DNA of 64,000 nucleotides from MED-G105 sp039025235 (GTDB lineage Bacteria; Pseudomonadota; Alphaproteobacteria; Caulobacterales; Parvularculaceae), in contig JBCCOS010000015.1 in assembly GCA_039025235.1 (NCBI GenBank), forward strand, positions 1-64,000. The letters are read 5' to 3'. A model generated the notes under the pieces. It saw only the letters and a list, made by a program, of their open reading frames with translations, had not been told where the DNA came from and did not search any database. Positions 16,691 to 26,151 of the stretch are shown piece by piece. Position 1 is the first letter of the stretch; each line of letters starts with the position of its first letter. The position numbers and the translations under genes are program-made.

Positions 16691-18076
16691 ATGTTGAGAT
16701 CATTTTGTAAGAACCAAAATGGAAATATCGCACTGATGTTTGGGTTACTCCTTGTACCCCTCGTTGCAGCTGTTGGGATGGGCGTAGACTTTACGCAATC
16801 GAGCTTCGGGCGAACTCAAATTAGCGAAGCGACAGATGCCGCTGTGCTCGCCGCAGCCAGAGCGGAACTTAGGGATGATAGCCTTACTCTCGCTGAAATA
16901 AATGAGTTAGCGACTGACGTCTTTAATGCAAATATCAATAAAATATCTGGTGTCAGTGTACTAACTTTCAATTTAAAACAATCTGATGATGGCTTCTCTG
17001 CTTCAGTCAAAGCCCGCTACAATACAATATTTATGAAAGTTGTCGGCCGTGACAAAGTTGACATTGATATCTTCTCACGCGTCGAAGCGGCACCACCACG
17101 GGTTCTTGAGGCGGTACTTGTTCTCGACAACACAGGTTCTATGTCTGGCGCTAAAATAAAGGCGCTCAAAGATGCGTCGCGCGCTTTCGTTGACAGTGTT
17201 ATGGATGATAGTCCCAACGCAAAAGTCGGTGTTGTTCCGTTTGCCGATTACGTCAATGTTGGATTGTCAAACCGCAACGCATTTTGGATGGACGTTCCTT
17301 CAGACAAACAATCGATCCGGTGCCGTAATACCTATCCAGACAAAGTAAAATCGAATTGCGAATTAGTTACTAAGACGTGCTACACCAGTCGTGAAATGGG
17401 ATCCAAGCCATATACCTGCACGCGGCAAAAGTGTGATGTCAACAAAGGTGAACCGGTAGAAGTCTGCAGCCCCGTTAAATCCATTTGGAAAGGCTGCGCG
17501 GGGTCCCGTAGCCCAGTTGGCGGCACGAACCTTGATTCGAAAGATGGTTTATTTACAACATATCCGGTCCCTGGATTGTTGGGCGTTAATTGCCCTCTCG
17601 AAATTCTGCCGCTTACGTCAAGTAAATCATCAGTGGAAACCATGATTAGCAAGATGAAAGCTTCCGGTGAGACCTATATTCCAGCCGGTTTAACGTGGGG
17701 ACATCGCGTCATATCCTCTGGTGCTCCCTTTACGGAGGGTGAAACAATTACCAAAGTTCGTGCCGAAGACGGGAAAAAAGCCATAGTCCTCATGACAGAC
17801 GGAGAGAATGTGAAGTCCGCTTCCTATCCGCGTCACAATGGTAATAACGTCAATACCGCGAATGGGAAGACCATTGAGAATTGTGATGAAGTAAAAGCGC
17901 AAGGCATAGAACTCTACACAATCGCATTTGAGGTAACTGATACCGACACAAAAGACATGCTCAAAAATTGCGCAACGGGTCCGGAGTATTTCTTCGATGC
18001 GACTGATGCAAGTCAACTTGTGAGCGATTTTAAAAATATTGCCGCTGATCTCAAAGAGTTAGCCCTTGCCGAATAG
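16691..18076 (+). CDS. TadG-like pilus assembly protein with vWA domain
   Basis: An N-terminal segment 'NQNGNIALMFGLLLVPLVAAVGMGVD' is the TadE/TadG-type signal and membrane anchor, with the protein facing the periplasm. A von Willebrand A domain follows: metal-binding 'DNTGSMSG' near residue 153 and 'VLMTDGEN' further on. Several cysteines (about residues 215-270) may form disulfides. Start ATG at 16691 is chosen because GGAGA precedes it. A TTG 21 bases upstream would overlap that site. Proteins of this type occur alone or with tad pilus clusters, and no other tad gene is nearby, so a specific pilus role is uncertain. Confidence 0.8.
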   Translation: MLRSFCKNQNGNIALMFGLLLVPLVAAVGMGVDFTQSSFGRTQISEATDAAVLAAARAELRDDSLTLAEINELATDVFNANINKISGVSVLTFNLKQSDDGFSASVKARYNTIFMKVVGRDKVDIDIFSRVEAAPPRVLEAVLVLDNTGSMSGAKIKALKDASRAFVDSVMDDSPNAKVGVVPFADYVNVGLSNRNAFWMDVPSDKQSIRCRNTYPDKVKSNCELVTKTCYTSREMGSKPYTCTRQKCDVNKGEPVEVCSPVKSIWKGCAGSRSPVGGTNLDSKDGLFTTYPVPGLLGVNCPLEILPLTSSKSSVETMISKMKASGETYIPAGLTWGHRVISSGAPFTEGETITKVRAEDGKKAIVLMTDGENVKSASYPRHNGNNVNTANGKTIENCDEVKAQGIELYTIAFEVTDTDTKDMLKNCATGPEYFFDATDASQLVSDFKNIAADLKELALAE

Positions 18077-18139
18077 AGCAAATTTCAACTTTGACCTGAA
18101 CGCGATCAATGAGTGGCCAAAGCGATCACGTCCATGTTT

Positions 18140-18178
18140 ACAGCGGCGCGTTGATACCATTTGAAGTTTCGCCGCTGT
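18140..18178. repeat. Hairpin element, variant of the interspersed repeat
   Basis: ACAGCGGCG and CGCCGCTGT form a perfect 9-bp stem. The inside carries CCATTTGAA, as in the other copies. It may also act as a terminator for the TadG-like gene, although no T-run follows. Confidence 0.55.
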
Positions 18179-18202
18179 AGCGCGTTTGAATGGTTGATCG
18201 CT

Positions 18203-18244
18203 CTAAAGCCGCTTCGTTTCAAATAGAATCGCTGATCGGTTTAA
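18203..18244 (-). repeat. Interspersed hairpin repeat, copy B (inverted)
   Basis: Read on the minus strand it gives AAACCGATCAGCGATTC, then TATTTGAAACGAAGCGG and CTTTAG, closely matching copy A at 14273. The outer stem is imperfect. Confidence 0.65.
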
Positions 18245-18563
18245 CATCTCGCGAAATAAACTGTTTCTTGACGCCATAGGAAAAATGAAAAATCCACCGT
18301 TTCAATCTCTCTAAGCAAGAGAAACGATGCCGTGGCAGAAATCATTAAGAAACATTTGGTGGCTTACCATTGCGGGACAAAACCACTTTTAACGTTCAAG
18401 CACATCGCTAAGTCGGCGCTACCTTTAGTCCAAATACGCGCCGACCTTTCAACTCATCAATAAGGTATCAACAGGATAATCGAAAAGGGTTTATAACCAA
18501 ACGCCCACATACGTGAGTCACTCGGATCGCAATAGGTCAGCGAACAACCCTAAGGTAAGACAA

Positions 18564-18737
18564 CTAAGAAGAAGAAAGAAGCTGAGGAAGATAGGTAAAC
18601 GCTGCAACACCAATAAAGAGCACACCAGTAACGATAATGAGCCCTTTAGCGGCCTCACCTGCCCCGAGCTGACGAAGGATGCCCGACACCATCGCAAGCA
18701 TAATACCCAAACTAGCCAGTCCAACAACAGTTGCCAT
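18564..18737 (-). CDS. Small membrane protein, 57 residues
   Basis: A short frame starts at ATG with AGGTGAG immediately upstream and encodes a hydrophobic protein. Residues 2-20 (VVGLASLGIMLAMVSGI) and 32-50 (GLIIVTGVLFIGVAAF) look like two membrane helices joined by the polar turn LRQLGAGEAAKG. The hydrophobic pattern and the ribosome-binding site argue for a real gene. The site is rather close to the ATG. I do not recognise the family. It stands alone between the TadG-like gene and the flavin reductase. Confidence 0.55.
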   Translation of the reverse strand: MATVVGLASLGIMLAMVSGILRQLGAGEAAKGLIIVTGVLFIGVAAFTYLPQLLSSS

Positions 18738-19034
18738 AGCTCACCTATTCGATCACTAGTCCACCCACAGGTTCAGATATTTCAATTGTGAAGGGTAATC
18801 CGATCCTGCTATCCACCTATGTGATGTTATCGCATCAAAAATTAACGATGTCGAGGGCATGCCTGGGGAAAAAGAACAAAATATGGCAGAAATAGGCCTA
18901 ACCACCTCATCAAACCAAGCGACGGCTTAAAATCTAACCCCTTTGGAATTATCCTTGAATTGAATTGTCTGTATCGCAAATAAAACTTATAAGCGATTTC
19001 ATTCGTCAGTACAGCAATAGTGTCCGAGTATTCA

Positions 19035-19514
19035 TTAGCTTAAAGCGGCGTAATTGCTCGCAAAATATACTAATGGCTGACCGTCTTTTGAATCGAAGCT
19101 TACGACCTCAGCAATTAAAATGACGTGGTCGCCTGCACGATGACGCTCGGTTATTTTGCAATCAAACCCTGCTAACCGATCTTTCAATATGGGGCACCCA
19201 GAATCCCAAACGTCGAATTCAGATGGATCGAGGCCACGACCGCCATGTTGCGCAAAACGTTGAGAGATATCTACCTGATCGCTACGCAATACCGTTACTG
19301 CGTAATCAGGCGATGCCATAAACAGCTCAAATGTCGACGCGGTTTTCTCTATACTCCATAACACCAACGGCGGCGATAACGAGACTGAGGCGAAGGAGTT
19401 TACTGTAATAGCGCATGGATTCCCACCGTCATCAAGACATGACACCACGGTTACACCGGTCGTATACCGGCCAAACGCATTTTTGAGTTCTCGATGGGGG
19501 TCTTTTTTCACCAT
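19035..19514 (-). CDS. Flavin reductase-like protein
   Basis: The product has 159 residues, the usual length for the DIM6/NTAB flavin reductase family. The N-terminus 'LKNAFGRYTTGVTVVSCLDDGGNPCAITVNSFASVSLSPPLVLWSI' is the FMN-binding signature, and 'CPILKDRLAGFDCKI...HRAGDHVILIAEVV' completes the domain. Such proteins reduce FMN with NAD(P)H for partner monooxygenases. No monooxygenase is adjacent, so its partner is unknown. Confidence 0.85.
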   Translation of the reverse strand: MVKKDPHRELKNAFGRYTTGVTVVSCLDDGGNPCAITVNSFASVSLSPPLVLWSIEKTASTFELFMASPDYAVTVLRSDQVDISQRFAQHGGRGLDPSEFDVWDSGCPILKDRLAGFDCKITERHRAGDHVILIAEVVSFDSKDGQPLVYFASNYAALS

Positions 19515-19903
19515 GATAACAAAAAACCAATGCGATCAAAGGCGAGATGAGATAATTTTGACTGTTGCATAAACATAATTCGGTCGCGTAGCACCAATCT
19601 TTGAAAATAAAAAGCGCGAAGGTAAGGTCTGATCTCAAAAAAGCAAAAACGCCTTTGAATTCAGATAATTGATGTTAGTCGACAAATCGGCGCACATTGA
19701 AAATTGAAACACAATGCTTCATCAGTGAAGCAGCCTTAAATACAAAAATTTCGTTATGTCATTTGCCCCTGTTCACTTTTGTAGCAACGCCGCCTTAATT
19801 GCTCATACAGCTGGAGTGGCTTGAAGCAGGCACTTATTTGCCTCCACGCGACGACGCTTAATCACGACAACCCTTAATCACAAGGAATTCGGTTATTTCT
19901 CAG
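19515..19903. other. Divergent intergenic interval
   Basis: About 390 bases between divergent genes, where promoters for both must lie. A small stem (GCTTCA/TGAAGC near 19713-19728) and two CTTAATCAC copies just ahead of the permease gene are visible. No gene seen. Confidence 0.4.
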
Positions 19904-21772
19904 TTGCTTGAGCTCGCAAGCGCAGCACCCTGGCAAATGTGGGCAACAATCTTGCTCATATTGGCAACAATAGTGGCTTTTGCGCTTGATCGTTATTCGA
20001 TCGATATAATTTCCGCGGCATCTCTGTCATCTCTATTAATATTGTTCACCCTCGCGCCTCTCATGATGAGTGGCGATGACCCTATTTTCGACCATGAAAA
20101 CCTGCTTCGCGGCTTCGCTAGTCCAGCACTGTTTGCCATAATCGGCTTGCTTATTATCGGCCAGGGTATGTTTCAATCGGGCGCTTTAGAACACCCGACA
20201 GAAAGACTTCTTAGATCGTATAGTGAACGCCCCGCCATAACGACGGCGTCCGTATTTTTCTTTGTGATGGTCATAAGTGCATTTCTAAATAATACGCCTG
20301 TTGTCGTGATGTTCATTCCGATTATCGCGGCCATGGCAACGCAACAAAAAATTCCACCATCACGCTTAATGATGCCATTGTCGTTCCTGTCGATCTTCGG
20401 GGGAATGACAACCGTCATAGGTTCGTCGACGAACCTTTTAGCTGTTCAATCGTATAGGGATACCGTACCTGGCGGAGATATAAGCTTCTTCGAGCTCACC
20501 CCGATCGGATTAGTGTTAGCGTCGACGGGCGTTGTATATATGCTAACGCTTGGAAAACGCCTACTGCCAAAGCATGAAATATCGGATCCAGCTCGACGCG
20601 AGCGAGAAGGAAAGCAGTTTATTGCGCAGTTGGAGCTAAGGCGCGGTAATCCGTTGATTGGCACTTCCGCCATTGCAGGTTTCTTTCCAGATCTCCCCAA
20701 TACGACGGTACGCATGGTTCAGCGCCGGGATGAAGTTATTCTGCCCCCCTTCGACGATCTTGTATTGTCATCTGGCGATGTGATTATTGTAGCAGCAACA
20801 CGTTCTGCACTAACAAGCGTTCTAAAAGCCCAACCAGAATTGCTCGACGGTGCTGCTGCAGAAATCTCGTTGGATGACGAAGAAGCACTGCAAAAACCGC
20901 GACCGCAACTAACGATTGTTGAAGCAATTGTTGCCCCAGGTAGCCGGATGATCGGGCGAACGATCGGACAAATAGGTTTCCATTACCAAACACGATGCGT
21001 CATTCTTGGTATAGAACGACGCAGTCGAATGATTCGAACACAAATGAATACGCTCCGCCTTGAAGCGGGAGATGTTCTTTTGATCATGGGCGATATATCG
21101 GACGTGCGCGCCCTGCGCGCCGAGCGCGATATTCTATTGCTTGAAGGCTCTATGGAGGGACTTCCCGACAAGCGCAACGCAAGAATTTCAGCATTTGTTT
21201 TTGCTTGCGTCGTCGCTGCGACGGCAACAGGGTTTGCGCCAATTGATGTCTCGGCGATTACAGGGGCTGCGGTGATTGTCGCAACGGGATGCCTCAATGT
21301 CCGTCAAGCAGCCCGCGCAATAGATAGAAGAATATACTTACTGATCGGCGCTTCATTAGCCATGGGGGCTGCCCTCGAACAAACCGGGGGGGCGCGCTTG
21401 ATTGGCGAAGCCGTTGCCCTAGCGGGAGGACAGTTTGGGCCTGTTTTCTTAATGTCTCTTTTTTTTATAACCTGCGCGGCCATCACCAATGTTCTTTCAA
21501 ACAATGCAACCGCTGTATTATTTGCCCCAATAGCGGTAAACACGGCAAAAAGTTTCGGCATTGACCCACATATCCTTATACTGACGGTTATTTTCGGGGC
21601 AAATTGTTCATTTGCCACACCTGTTGCCTATCAAACCAACCTTCTTGTCCTGACGCCAGGGCGGTATACGTATAAAGACTTTGTGCGAGTTGGGGGACCA
21701 CTGATTATCCTTCTTTGGGTCGTCTACACAGTGGTTGCACCCATTTACTTTCGGATCATTGGGCTCCTTTAA
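19904..21772 (+). CDS. SLC13-type permease with TrkA-C domains
   Basis: This is a 622-residue inner-membrane transporter of the anion/citrate:sodium symporter (SLC13/CitMHS) group. The N-terminal half has membrane helices with 'SAFLNNTPVVVMFIPII' and 'GSSTNLLAVQSYRD'. Two soluble TrkA-C regulatory domains lie in the middle (about residues 230-420), and the second transport half repeats the hairpin motif as 'TNVLSNNATAVLFAPIA'. A TTG start is used. AGGA lies about 16 bases ahead, which is long, so the start is uncertain. The substrate (sulfate, dicarboxylate or other anion) cannot be read from the sequence. Confidence 0.85.
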   Translation: MLELASAAPWQMWATILLILATIVAFALDRYSIDIISAASLSSLLILFTLAPLMMSGDDPIFDHENLLRGFASPALFAIIGLLIIGQGMFQSGALEHPTERLLRSYSERPAITTASVFFFVMVISAFLNNTPVVVMFIPIIAAMATQQKIPPSRLMMPLSFLSIFGGMTTVIGSSTNLLAVQSYRDTVPGGDISFFELTPIGLVLASTGVVYMLTLGKRLLPKHEISDPARREREGKQFIAQLELRRGNPLIGTSAIAGFFPDLPNTTVRMVQRRDEVILPPFDDLVLSSGDVIIVAATRSALTSVLKAQPELLDGAAAEISLDDEEALQKPRPQLTIVEAIVAPGSRMIGRTIGQIGFHYQTRCVILGIERRSRMIRTQMNTLRLEAGDVLLIMGDISDVRALRAERDILLLEGSMEGLPDKRNARISAFVFACVVAATATGFAPIDVSAITGAAVIVATGCLNVRQAARAIDRRIYLLIGASLAMGAALEQTGGARLIGEAVALAGGQFGPVFLMSLFFITCAAITNVLSNNATAVLFAPIAVNTAKSFGIDPHILILTVIFGANCSFATPVAYQTNLLVLTPGRYTYKDFVRVGGPLIILLWVVYTVVAPIYFRIIGLL

Positions 21773-21816
21773 GGAGAAGTGAGACCTTTGTATGTATTGC
21801 TGCGGCTGCATATTTT

Positions 21817-21857
21817 GATTTCAATAACAGTGTGACACCGCTGTACATATTGAAATC
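21817..21857. repeat. Hairpin after the permease gene
   Basis: GATTTCAATAACAG pairs with CTGT-aca-TATTGAAATC, a long stem with one bulge. No T-run follows, so it could be an mRNA-stabilising hairpin, a factor-dependent terminator or a regulator site ahead of the peptidase gene. Confidence 0.45.
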
Positions 21858-21916
21858 CTGCTCAAAATGCGATCTTATCGTAACATCAATGTTCCGATTT
21901 TTTAGGGGGGATCAGC

Positions 21917-23908
21917 ATGCTTATCAACAGCAAATCAATTTACACGTTTCGACTGCTGATCGCTTTGCCACTTCTGCTGCTTGAGGCCAGGATAAACCGG
22001 TCTTTTGCAAACCCTCCCCTCGAAGTTTATGGAAACTGCGCAACGATCAGAGTGCCGGCTATATCGCCTGAAGGAAAACAAGTTGCATTTATCGGAACGA
22101 CACCAGACGGCAAAGACCTCTTCGTGAATATAAACCTCGAAACAGGTAGAAGATCCGGATCATCTGCCGAGCGAGCAAAGGCCCGATCCGTTCGATTTCT
22201 TAGCGAACAATACGTAATAATAAGTGCATCAGACACAACACGGTACAGAGCATATCGCAAATATGAATTTGACGCTGCCATTGCTTTAGATGTTAAGAAC
22301 GATAAAGCAACCGTTTTACTCGCCGGTGCAACAGAAGACCTTTATCCAGTCCAAAGCGGCCTTAGTCGTATCACAGCGCCACTTCCAGATAATAAAGCTG
22401 TGCTCATGTCAGCTTATATGGGTCAATATAGCAAACGCCCTTCCCTCGACCTTTTGCGGGTGGACCTAAAAAATGGTCGAGGACGGCGCTATATGCGGGG
22501 GAATTCTAATACACGCGATTGGATCGCCGGGCGTAACGGGAATGTTCTCGCGCGCGAAGACTATGATAACGAGAACAACCTCTTTCGGGTTTTATCGCGG
22601 CAGGATAATCAGTGGAAGGAAATATATGCTAAAAAGACGCGTTTCCTTCCGTTCAGCCTTGTCGGTTCGATTATTGACGAGTCCGCCCTTGTTGTGGTGG
22701 ATGACAGCAATGAAGGCTTTTCAACAGTCAAAACACTTTCATTCGATGGCACGTTATCTCAACCAATATTTCAAAGAAGTAACAAAGAAATTTACCGTCT
22801 TCTCAACGACAATAGTCGACACATCCTTGGCGTTGAGTTTGCAGGACCACAACCATCATATGACGTTTTCGACTTAAGCCTGAAACGGGATATTGATACG
22901 CTCATGGAAATGGCCGGTGGTCTCTCTGTCAGCATCAGAGACTGGTCGTCAGACATGCAAAAACTGTTGGTCTATATTTCTGGCAGCCGGTTTTCACCAA
23001 AGTATTTTATTTTCGACCGCCGCAAAAAGTCATTGGCAAGTTTTGCCAAAACCCATCCAAAACTAAATGACAATGATATTGGCGGTATTTATGAGATAAA
23101 ATATCGTGCTCGCGATTTCTATGAAATCCCAGCCATCCTCACGACCCCTCCGACTTTAGAACCCGGCGAACAGAAATTACCGTTAATTGTTATGCCGCAC
23201 GGCGGACCGCAATCCCATGATACTGTAGGATTCGACTGGCTTGCTCAGTTTTTCGCAAATCGCGGGTATCTCGTATTTCAACCCAATTTTCGAGGGTCAT
23301 CTGGATACGGAAAGCGACACACAGAAGCGGGATATGGTGAGTGGGGAGGTCTGATGCAGGACGATGTAACCGACGGTGTAAAACGGCTTATTGAAAACGG
23401 TTGGGCCGATAAAGAAAGGGTCTGTATTATCGGTGGCAGCTATGGTGGCTACGCGGCCCTTGCCGGTGGGGCATTTACGCCCGAATTGTATAAATGTGTT
23501 GCGGCGATTGCGCCGATATCTGACTTAGTTTCTATGATGCTCAGCACACGGCGGGAATCATCGGAGGGCGAGGACAGTTTTGCTTACCGGTATTGGACAC
23601 GATTTATTGGAGACCGTCGCAAGGACAAAGCTAAACTTGAGGCTGTGTCGCCCGTCAATTTTGCGTCGAGCTTTCAGGCTCCCGTTCTCTTGATTCATGG
23701 AAGGGACGATACTGTTGTTCGGATTGATCAAAGCGCCCGAATGCACCGAGCTCTCAAAGCCGCCGGCAAGAGTGTGCAATTTGTGCGCCTAAAGGGTGAG
23801 GATCATTATCTATCAAAAAGTGAAACCCGGGTTGAAACGCTACGAGCCCTTGCCCAGTTTGTCGAAACCAATATTGGCGCTGCAGCATCCCCCACGTCGC
23901 GAAGATAG
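21917..23908 (+). CDS. S9 family prolyl oligopeptidase-like serine peptidase
   Basis: The product has 663 residues. A hydrophobic N-terminal segment (residues 10-23) looks like a signal sequence, pointing to export. The middle is a beta-propeller-like region, and the C-terminal third is an alpha/beta hydrolase. The catalytic triad is visible as GGSYGG (serine near 507), GRDDTVV (aspartate near 597) and GEDHYLS (histidine near 630). The oxyanion segment 'MPHGGP' lies before them. AGGGGGG stands ahead of the ATG. The family is firm. Whether it is an acylaminoacyl-peptidase or a dipeptidyl-peptidase cannot be told. Confidence 0.9.
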   Translation: MLINSKSIYTFRLLIALPLLLLEARINRSFANPPLEVYGNCATIRVPAISPEGKQVAFIGTTPDGKDLFVNINLETGRRSGSSAERAKARSVRFLSEQYVIISASDTTRYRAYRKYEFDAAIALDVKNDKATVLLAGATEDLYPVQSGLSRITAPLPDNKAVLMSAYMGQYSKRPSLDLLRVDLKNGRGRRYMRGNSNTRDWIAGRNGNVLAREDYDNENNLFRVLSRQDNQWKEIYAKKTRFLPFSLVGSIIDESALVVVDDSNEGFSTVKTLSFDGTLSQPIFQRSNKEIYRLLNDNSRHILGVEFAGPQPSYDVFDLSLKRDIDTLMEMAGGLSVSIRDWSSDMQKLLVYISGSRFSPKYFIFDRRKKSLASFAKTHPKLNDNDIGGIYEIKYRARDFYEIPAILTTPPTLEPGEQKLPLIVMPHGGPQSHDTVGFDWLAQFFANRGYLVFQPNFRGSSGYGKRHTEAGYGEWGGLMQDDVTDGVKRLIENGWADKERVCIIGGSYGGYAALAGGAFTPELYKCVAAIAPISDLVSMMLSTRRESSEGEDSFAYRYWTRFIGDRRKDKAKLEAVSPVNFASSFQAPVLLIHGRDDTVVRIDQSARMHRALKAAGKSVQFVRLKGEDHYLSKSETRVETLRALAQFVETNIGAAASPTSRR

Positions 23909-24122
23909 AATTCCTCAAAGACGAAAATGGGTAAAACTGTCACGCCTTTTGACGAAATCTGGTGAGATGCTTAGCCTCTAGATACTCCCCGAATATAGAG
24001 GTGCAAGCATCAAACGGGTGCAGATACATCTGTCATTAACCGCAAAAGTGCCATGCTTTCGCACTGAGGACGATTGCTCCCACGCTAATGCGAAGCTAAG
24101 ATTTGCGTGTTAGGAAAAAAGA

Positions 24123-24878
24123 ATGCGTAACGAAGACGTTTCTCGTCGCTTCGATTTCGATATCGGCGAGTTTTATATTACGGCGCCAGCGCCCTGCCCT
24201 TATCTAAAGGGCCAAATGGAAAGAAAGGTATTTTCCTACCTATCTGGCCCCGCTGCACCTGTCACAAATTCTATTTTATCACAGCGTGGGTTCAGGCGTT
24301 CTCAGAATATCATTTATTTGCCCGCCTGCGAGAGCTGCTCGGCATGTTCGCCGGTTCGCATCGTCACAAGTGATTTTAAGATGACGAAATCGCGGCGACG
24401 TCTAGCGCGGAAAAACTCAGCTATTATTCGCCGCATTCGGCCACCCAAAGCAACCACTAGCCAATATTCGGTTTTACGCTCGTACTTGGACTCACGGCAC
24501 GCTGATGGTGGCATGGCTGATATGACGGTCTTAGATTATGCCTCGATGGTGGAAGAAACAGCAGTCGATACCACGATAATTGAATACTCTGTGGTCGATG
24601 AAGCTGGCGAAGAGCAACTGGTAGCATGTGCATTGACGGACCGACTGTCGGACGGTCTTTCAATGGTCTACTCGTTTTTCGATCCTGATTACGCCGATCA
24701 AAGTCTCGGTGCCTTTATGATCCTTGACCACGTAGATTTAGCGAAAGAATGGAGCCTTCCATACATCTATTTGGGGTACTGGGTAAGTGGTTCCCCGAAA
24801 ATGGATTACAAAAAGAAATTTGGTCCTCTTGAACGCCTCACTTCTGCTGGTTGGCGTTCCCTTGAGGATGAGTGTTAA
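24123..24878 (+). CDS. bpt: Aspartate/glutamate leucyltransferase
   Basis: This arginyl-tRNA-protein-transferase-like enzyme adds leucine to N-terminal Asp or Glu, marking proteins for ClpS/ClpAP in the N-end rule pathway. The N-terminal domain has 'CPYLKGQMERKVF' and the family's cysteine region 'YLPACESCSACSPVRI'. The C-terminal acyltransferase-like domain has 'GLSMVYSFFDPDYADQSLGAFMILDHV' and 'LPYIYLGYWVSGSPKMDYKKKFGPLE'. Length (251) is normal. The assignment is firm. Confidence 0.93.
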   Translation: MRNEDVSRRFDFDIGEFYITAPAPCPYLKGQMERKVFSYLSGPAAPVTNSILSQRGFRRSQNIIYLPACESCSACSPVRIVTSDFKMTKSRRRLARKNSAIIRRIRPPKATTSQYSVLRSYLDSRHADGGMADMTVLDYASMVEETAVDTTIIEYSVVDEAGEEQLVACALTDRLSDGLSMVYSFFDPDYADQSLGAFMILDHVDLAKEWSLPYIYLGYWVSGSPKMDYKKKFGPLERLTSAGWRSLEDEC

Positions 24879-25032
24879 ACGGCATTAATCCGCGTCATGG
24901 GTTAGTGAGCGTTTTCCATTATTGCCTTTATTCCCCAACACTGAAAAAAGTTGATGAATTGATGGGCTGGGCCGCGCAGGATCCAGAAACCTACAATAGG
25001 GTCGACAAAAGGCAGGTTTCCAGGGCCAACGT

Positions 25033-26151
25033 ATGATTGATCGAAGGCAGCTTCTACGAGGGGGCACGATAGGAAGTGCGGCCCTAGCGGCAGGATGTGA
25101 TTGCGGAACATCCGTAAAAACAGTTCATAATATATCGGGCAATATAGAAGCCCGCGAATTAAAGATGGTCACAACCTGGCCAAAAGATTTCCCCGGCCTT
25201 GGCGGAATGGCAGAACGGACTGCCCAGTTTATCACAGAAATGAGTGGTGGCGCCTTACGCGTTAAGGTCTTCGCAGCAAATGAACTCGTTGGCGCCTTTG
25301 AGAGCTTCGACGCCGTATCGACTGGTGCTGCTGACCTTTATCATGGTGCGGAATACTATTGGGTCGGTAAATCAAAAGCATACCCTTTCTTTACAGCAGT
25401 ACCATTTGGAATGACGGCCTATGAAATTATGTCTTGGGTGGAATTCGGGGGCGGTCAAAAACTATGGGACGATCTCGCGGCAAAGTTTAATATCAAACCC
25501 TTTATCGCTGGAAATACCGGCCATCAAATGGGCGGTTGGTTTAAACAGCCAATCAATTCTCTTGAAGACCTCAGGGGTCGTAAGATCCGCATGCCGGGTA
25601 TTGGTGGTGAAGTTCTCCGGCGTGTTGGTGCGTCTGCTGTTGCTCTAGCGGGTGGCGAAATTTACCAGGCCCTTCAGTCTGGTGCAATTGACGGCACAGA
25701 ATGGGTCGGCCCCTGGAATGACTTGGCATTCGGCTTTTATCGCGAAGCGAAATATTATTATTGGCCAGGGTTTCACGAGCCAGGGGCGCAATTAGCAGTT
25801 GGGGTGAATCTTGATCTGTGGGCTGATCTATCACTGCAAGCAAAATCAATCATTGCTGGCGCTTGCCAACGCGCGAACCACCTATCACTCGCAGAATACG
25901 GTCATTTTAATGCGGTTGCCTTAAAGCAACTGGTTAACGACCACGGCGTGGAACTTCGTCGTCTGCCTGACGACGTTTGGTCTGCTTTGGCAGAAAAAAC
26001 CCGTGACGTTCTTGAAGAAATAGCTGCTATAGGACCTGAAGAAGCAGCCATTTATAACAGTTACAAACAATCCCTCAACCGGTCGCAGAGCTGGGGTCAA
26101 ATCTCAGAGGAAGCGTATATGTCAGCCCGGCGAACAGCTTTACAATTATGA
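25033..26151 (+). CDS. TRAP transporter solute-binding protein (DctP/TakP type)
   Basis: This periplasmic binding protein of a tripartite ATP-independent transporter has 372 residues. A twin-arginine-type start (RRQLLRGG) is followed by a hydrophobic stretch and 'AAGCDC', a possible lipobox. The body shows family segments 'MVTTWPKDFPGLGGMAERTAQFI', 'IRMPGIGGEVLRRVG' and 'GAIDGTEWVGPWND', close to the alpha-keto acid binder TakP. Two membrane subunits follow with a 4-base overlap, so the three genes form one operon. A keto acid or related carboxylate is a likely ligand, by inference. Confidence 0.88.
   Translation: MIDRRQLLRGGTIGSAALAAGCDCGTSVKTVHNISGNIEARELKMVTTWPKDFPGLGGMAERTAQFITEMSGGALRVKVFAANELVGAFESFDAVSTGAADLYHGAEYYWVGKSKAYPFFTAVPFGMTAYEIMSWVEFGGGQKLWDDLAAKFNIKPFIAGNTGHQMGGWFKQPINSLEDLRGRKIRMPGIGGEVLRRVGASAVALAGGEIYQALQSGAIDGTEWVGPWNDLAFGFYREAKYYYWPGFHEPGAQLAVGVNLDLWADLSLQAKSIIAGACQRANHLSLAEYGHFNAVALKQLVNDHGVELRRLPDDVWSALAEKTRDVLEEIAAIGPEEAAIYNSYKQSLNRSQSWGQISEEAYMSARRTALQL

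Larger units (their letters stand above)
18077..18563. other. Non-coding interval with two hairpin elements
   Basis: Nearly 490 bases without a gene. Two inverted-repeat elements lie head to head at 18140-18178 and 18203-18244. Nothing else is recognisable. Confidence 0.5.
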
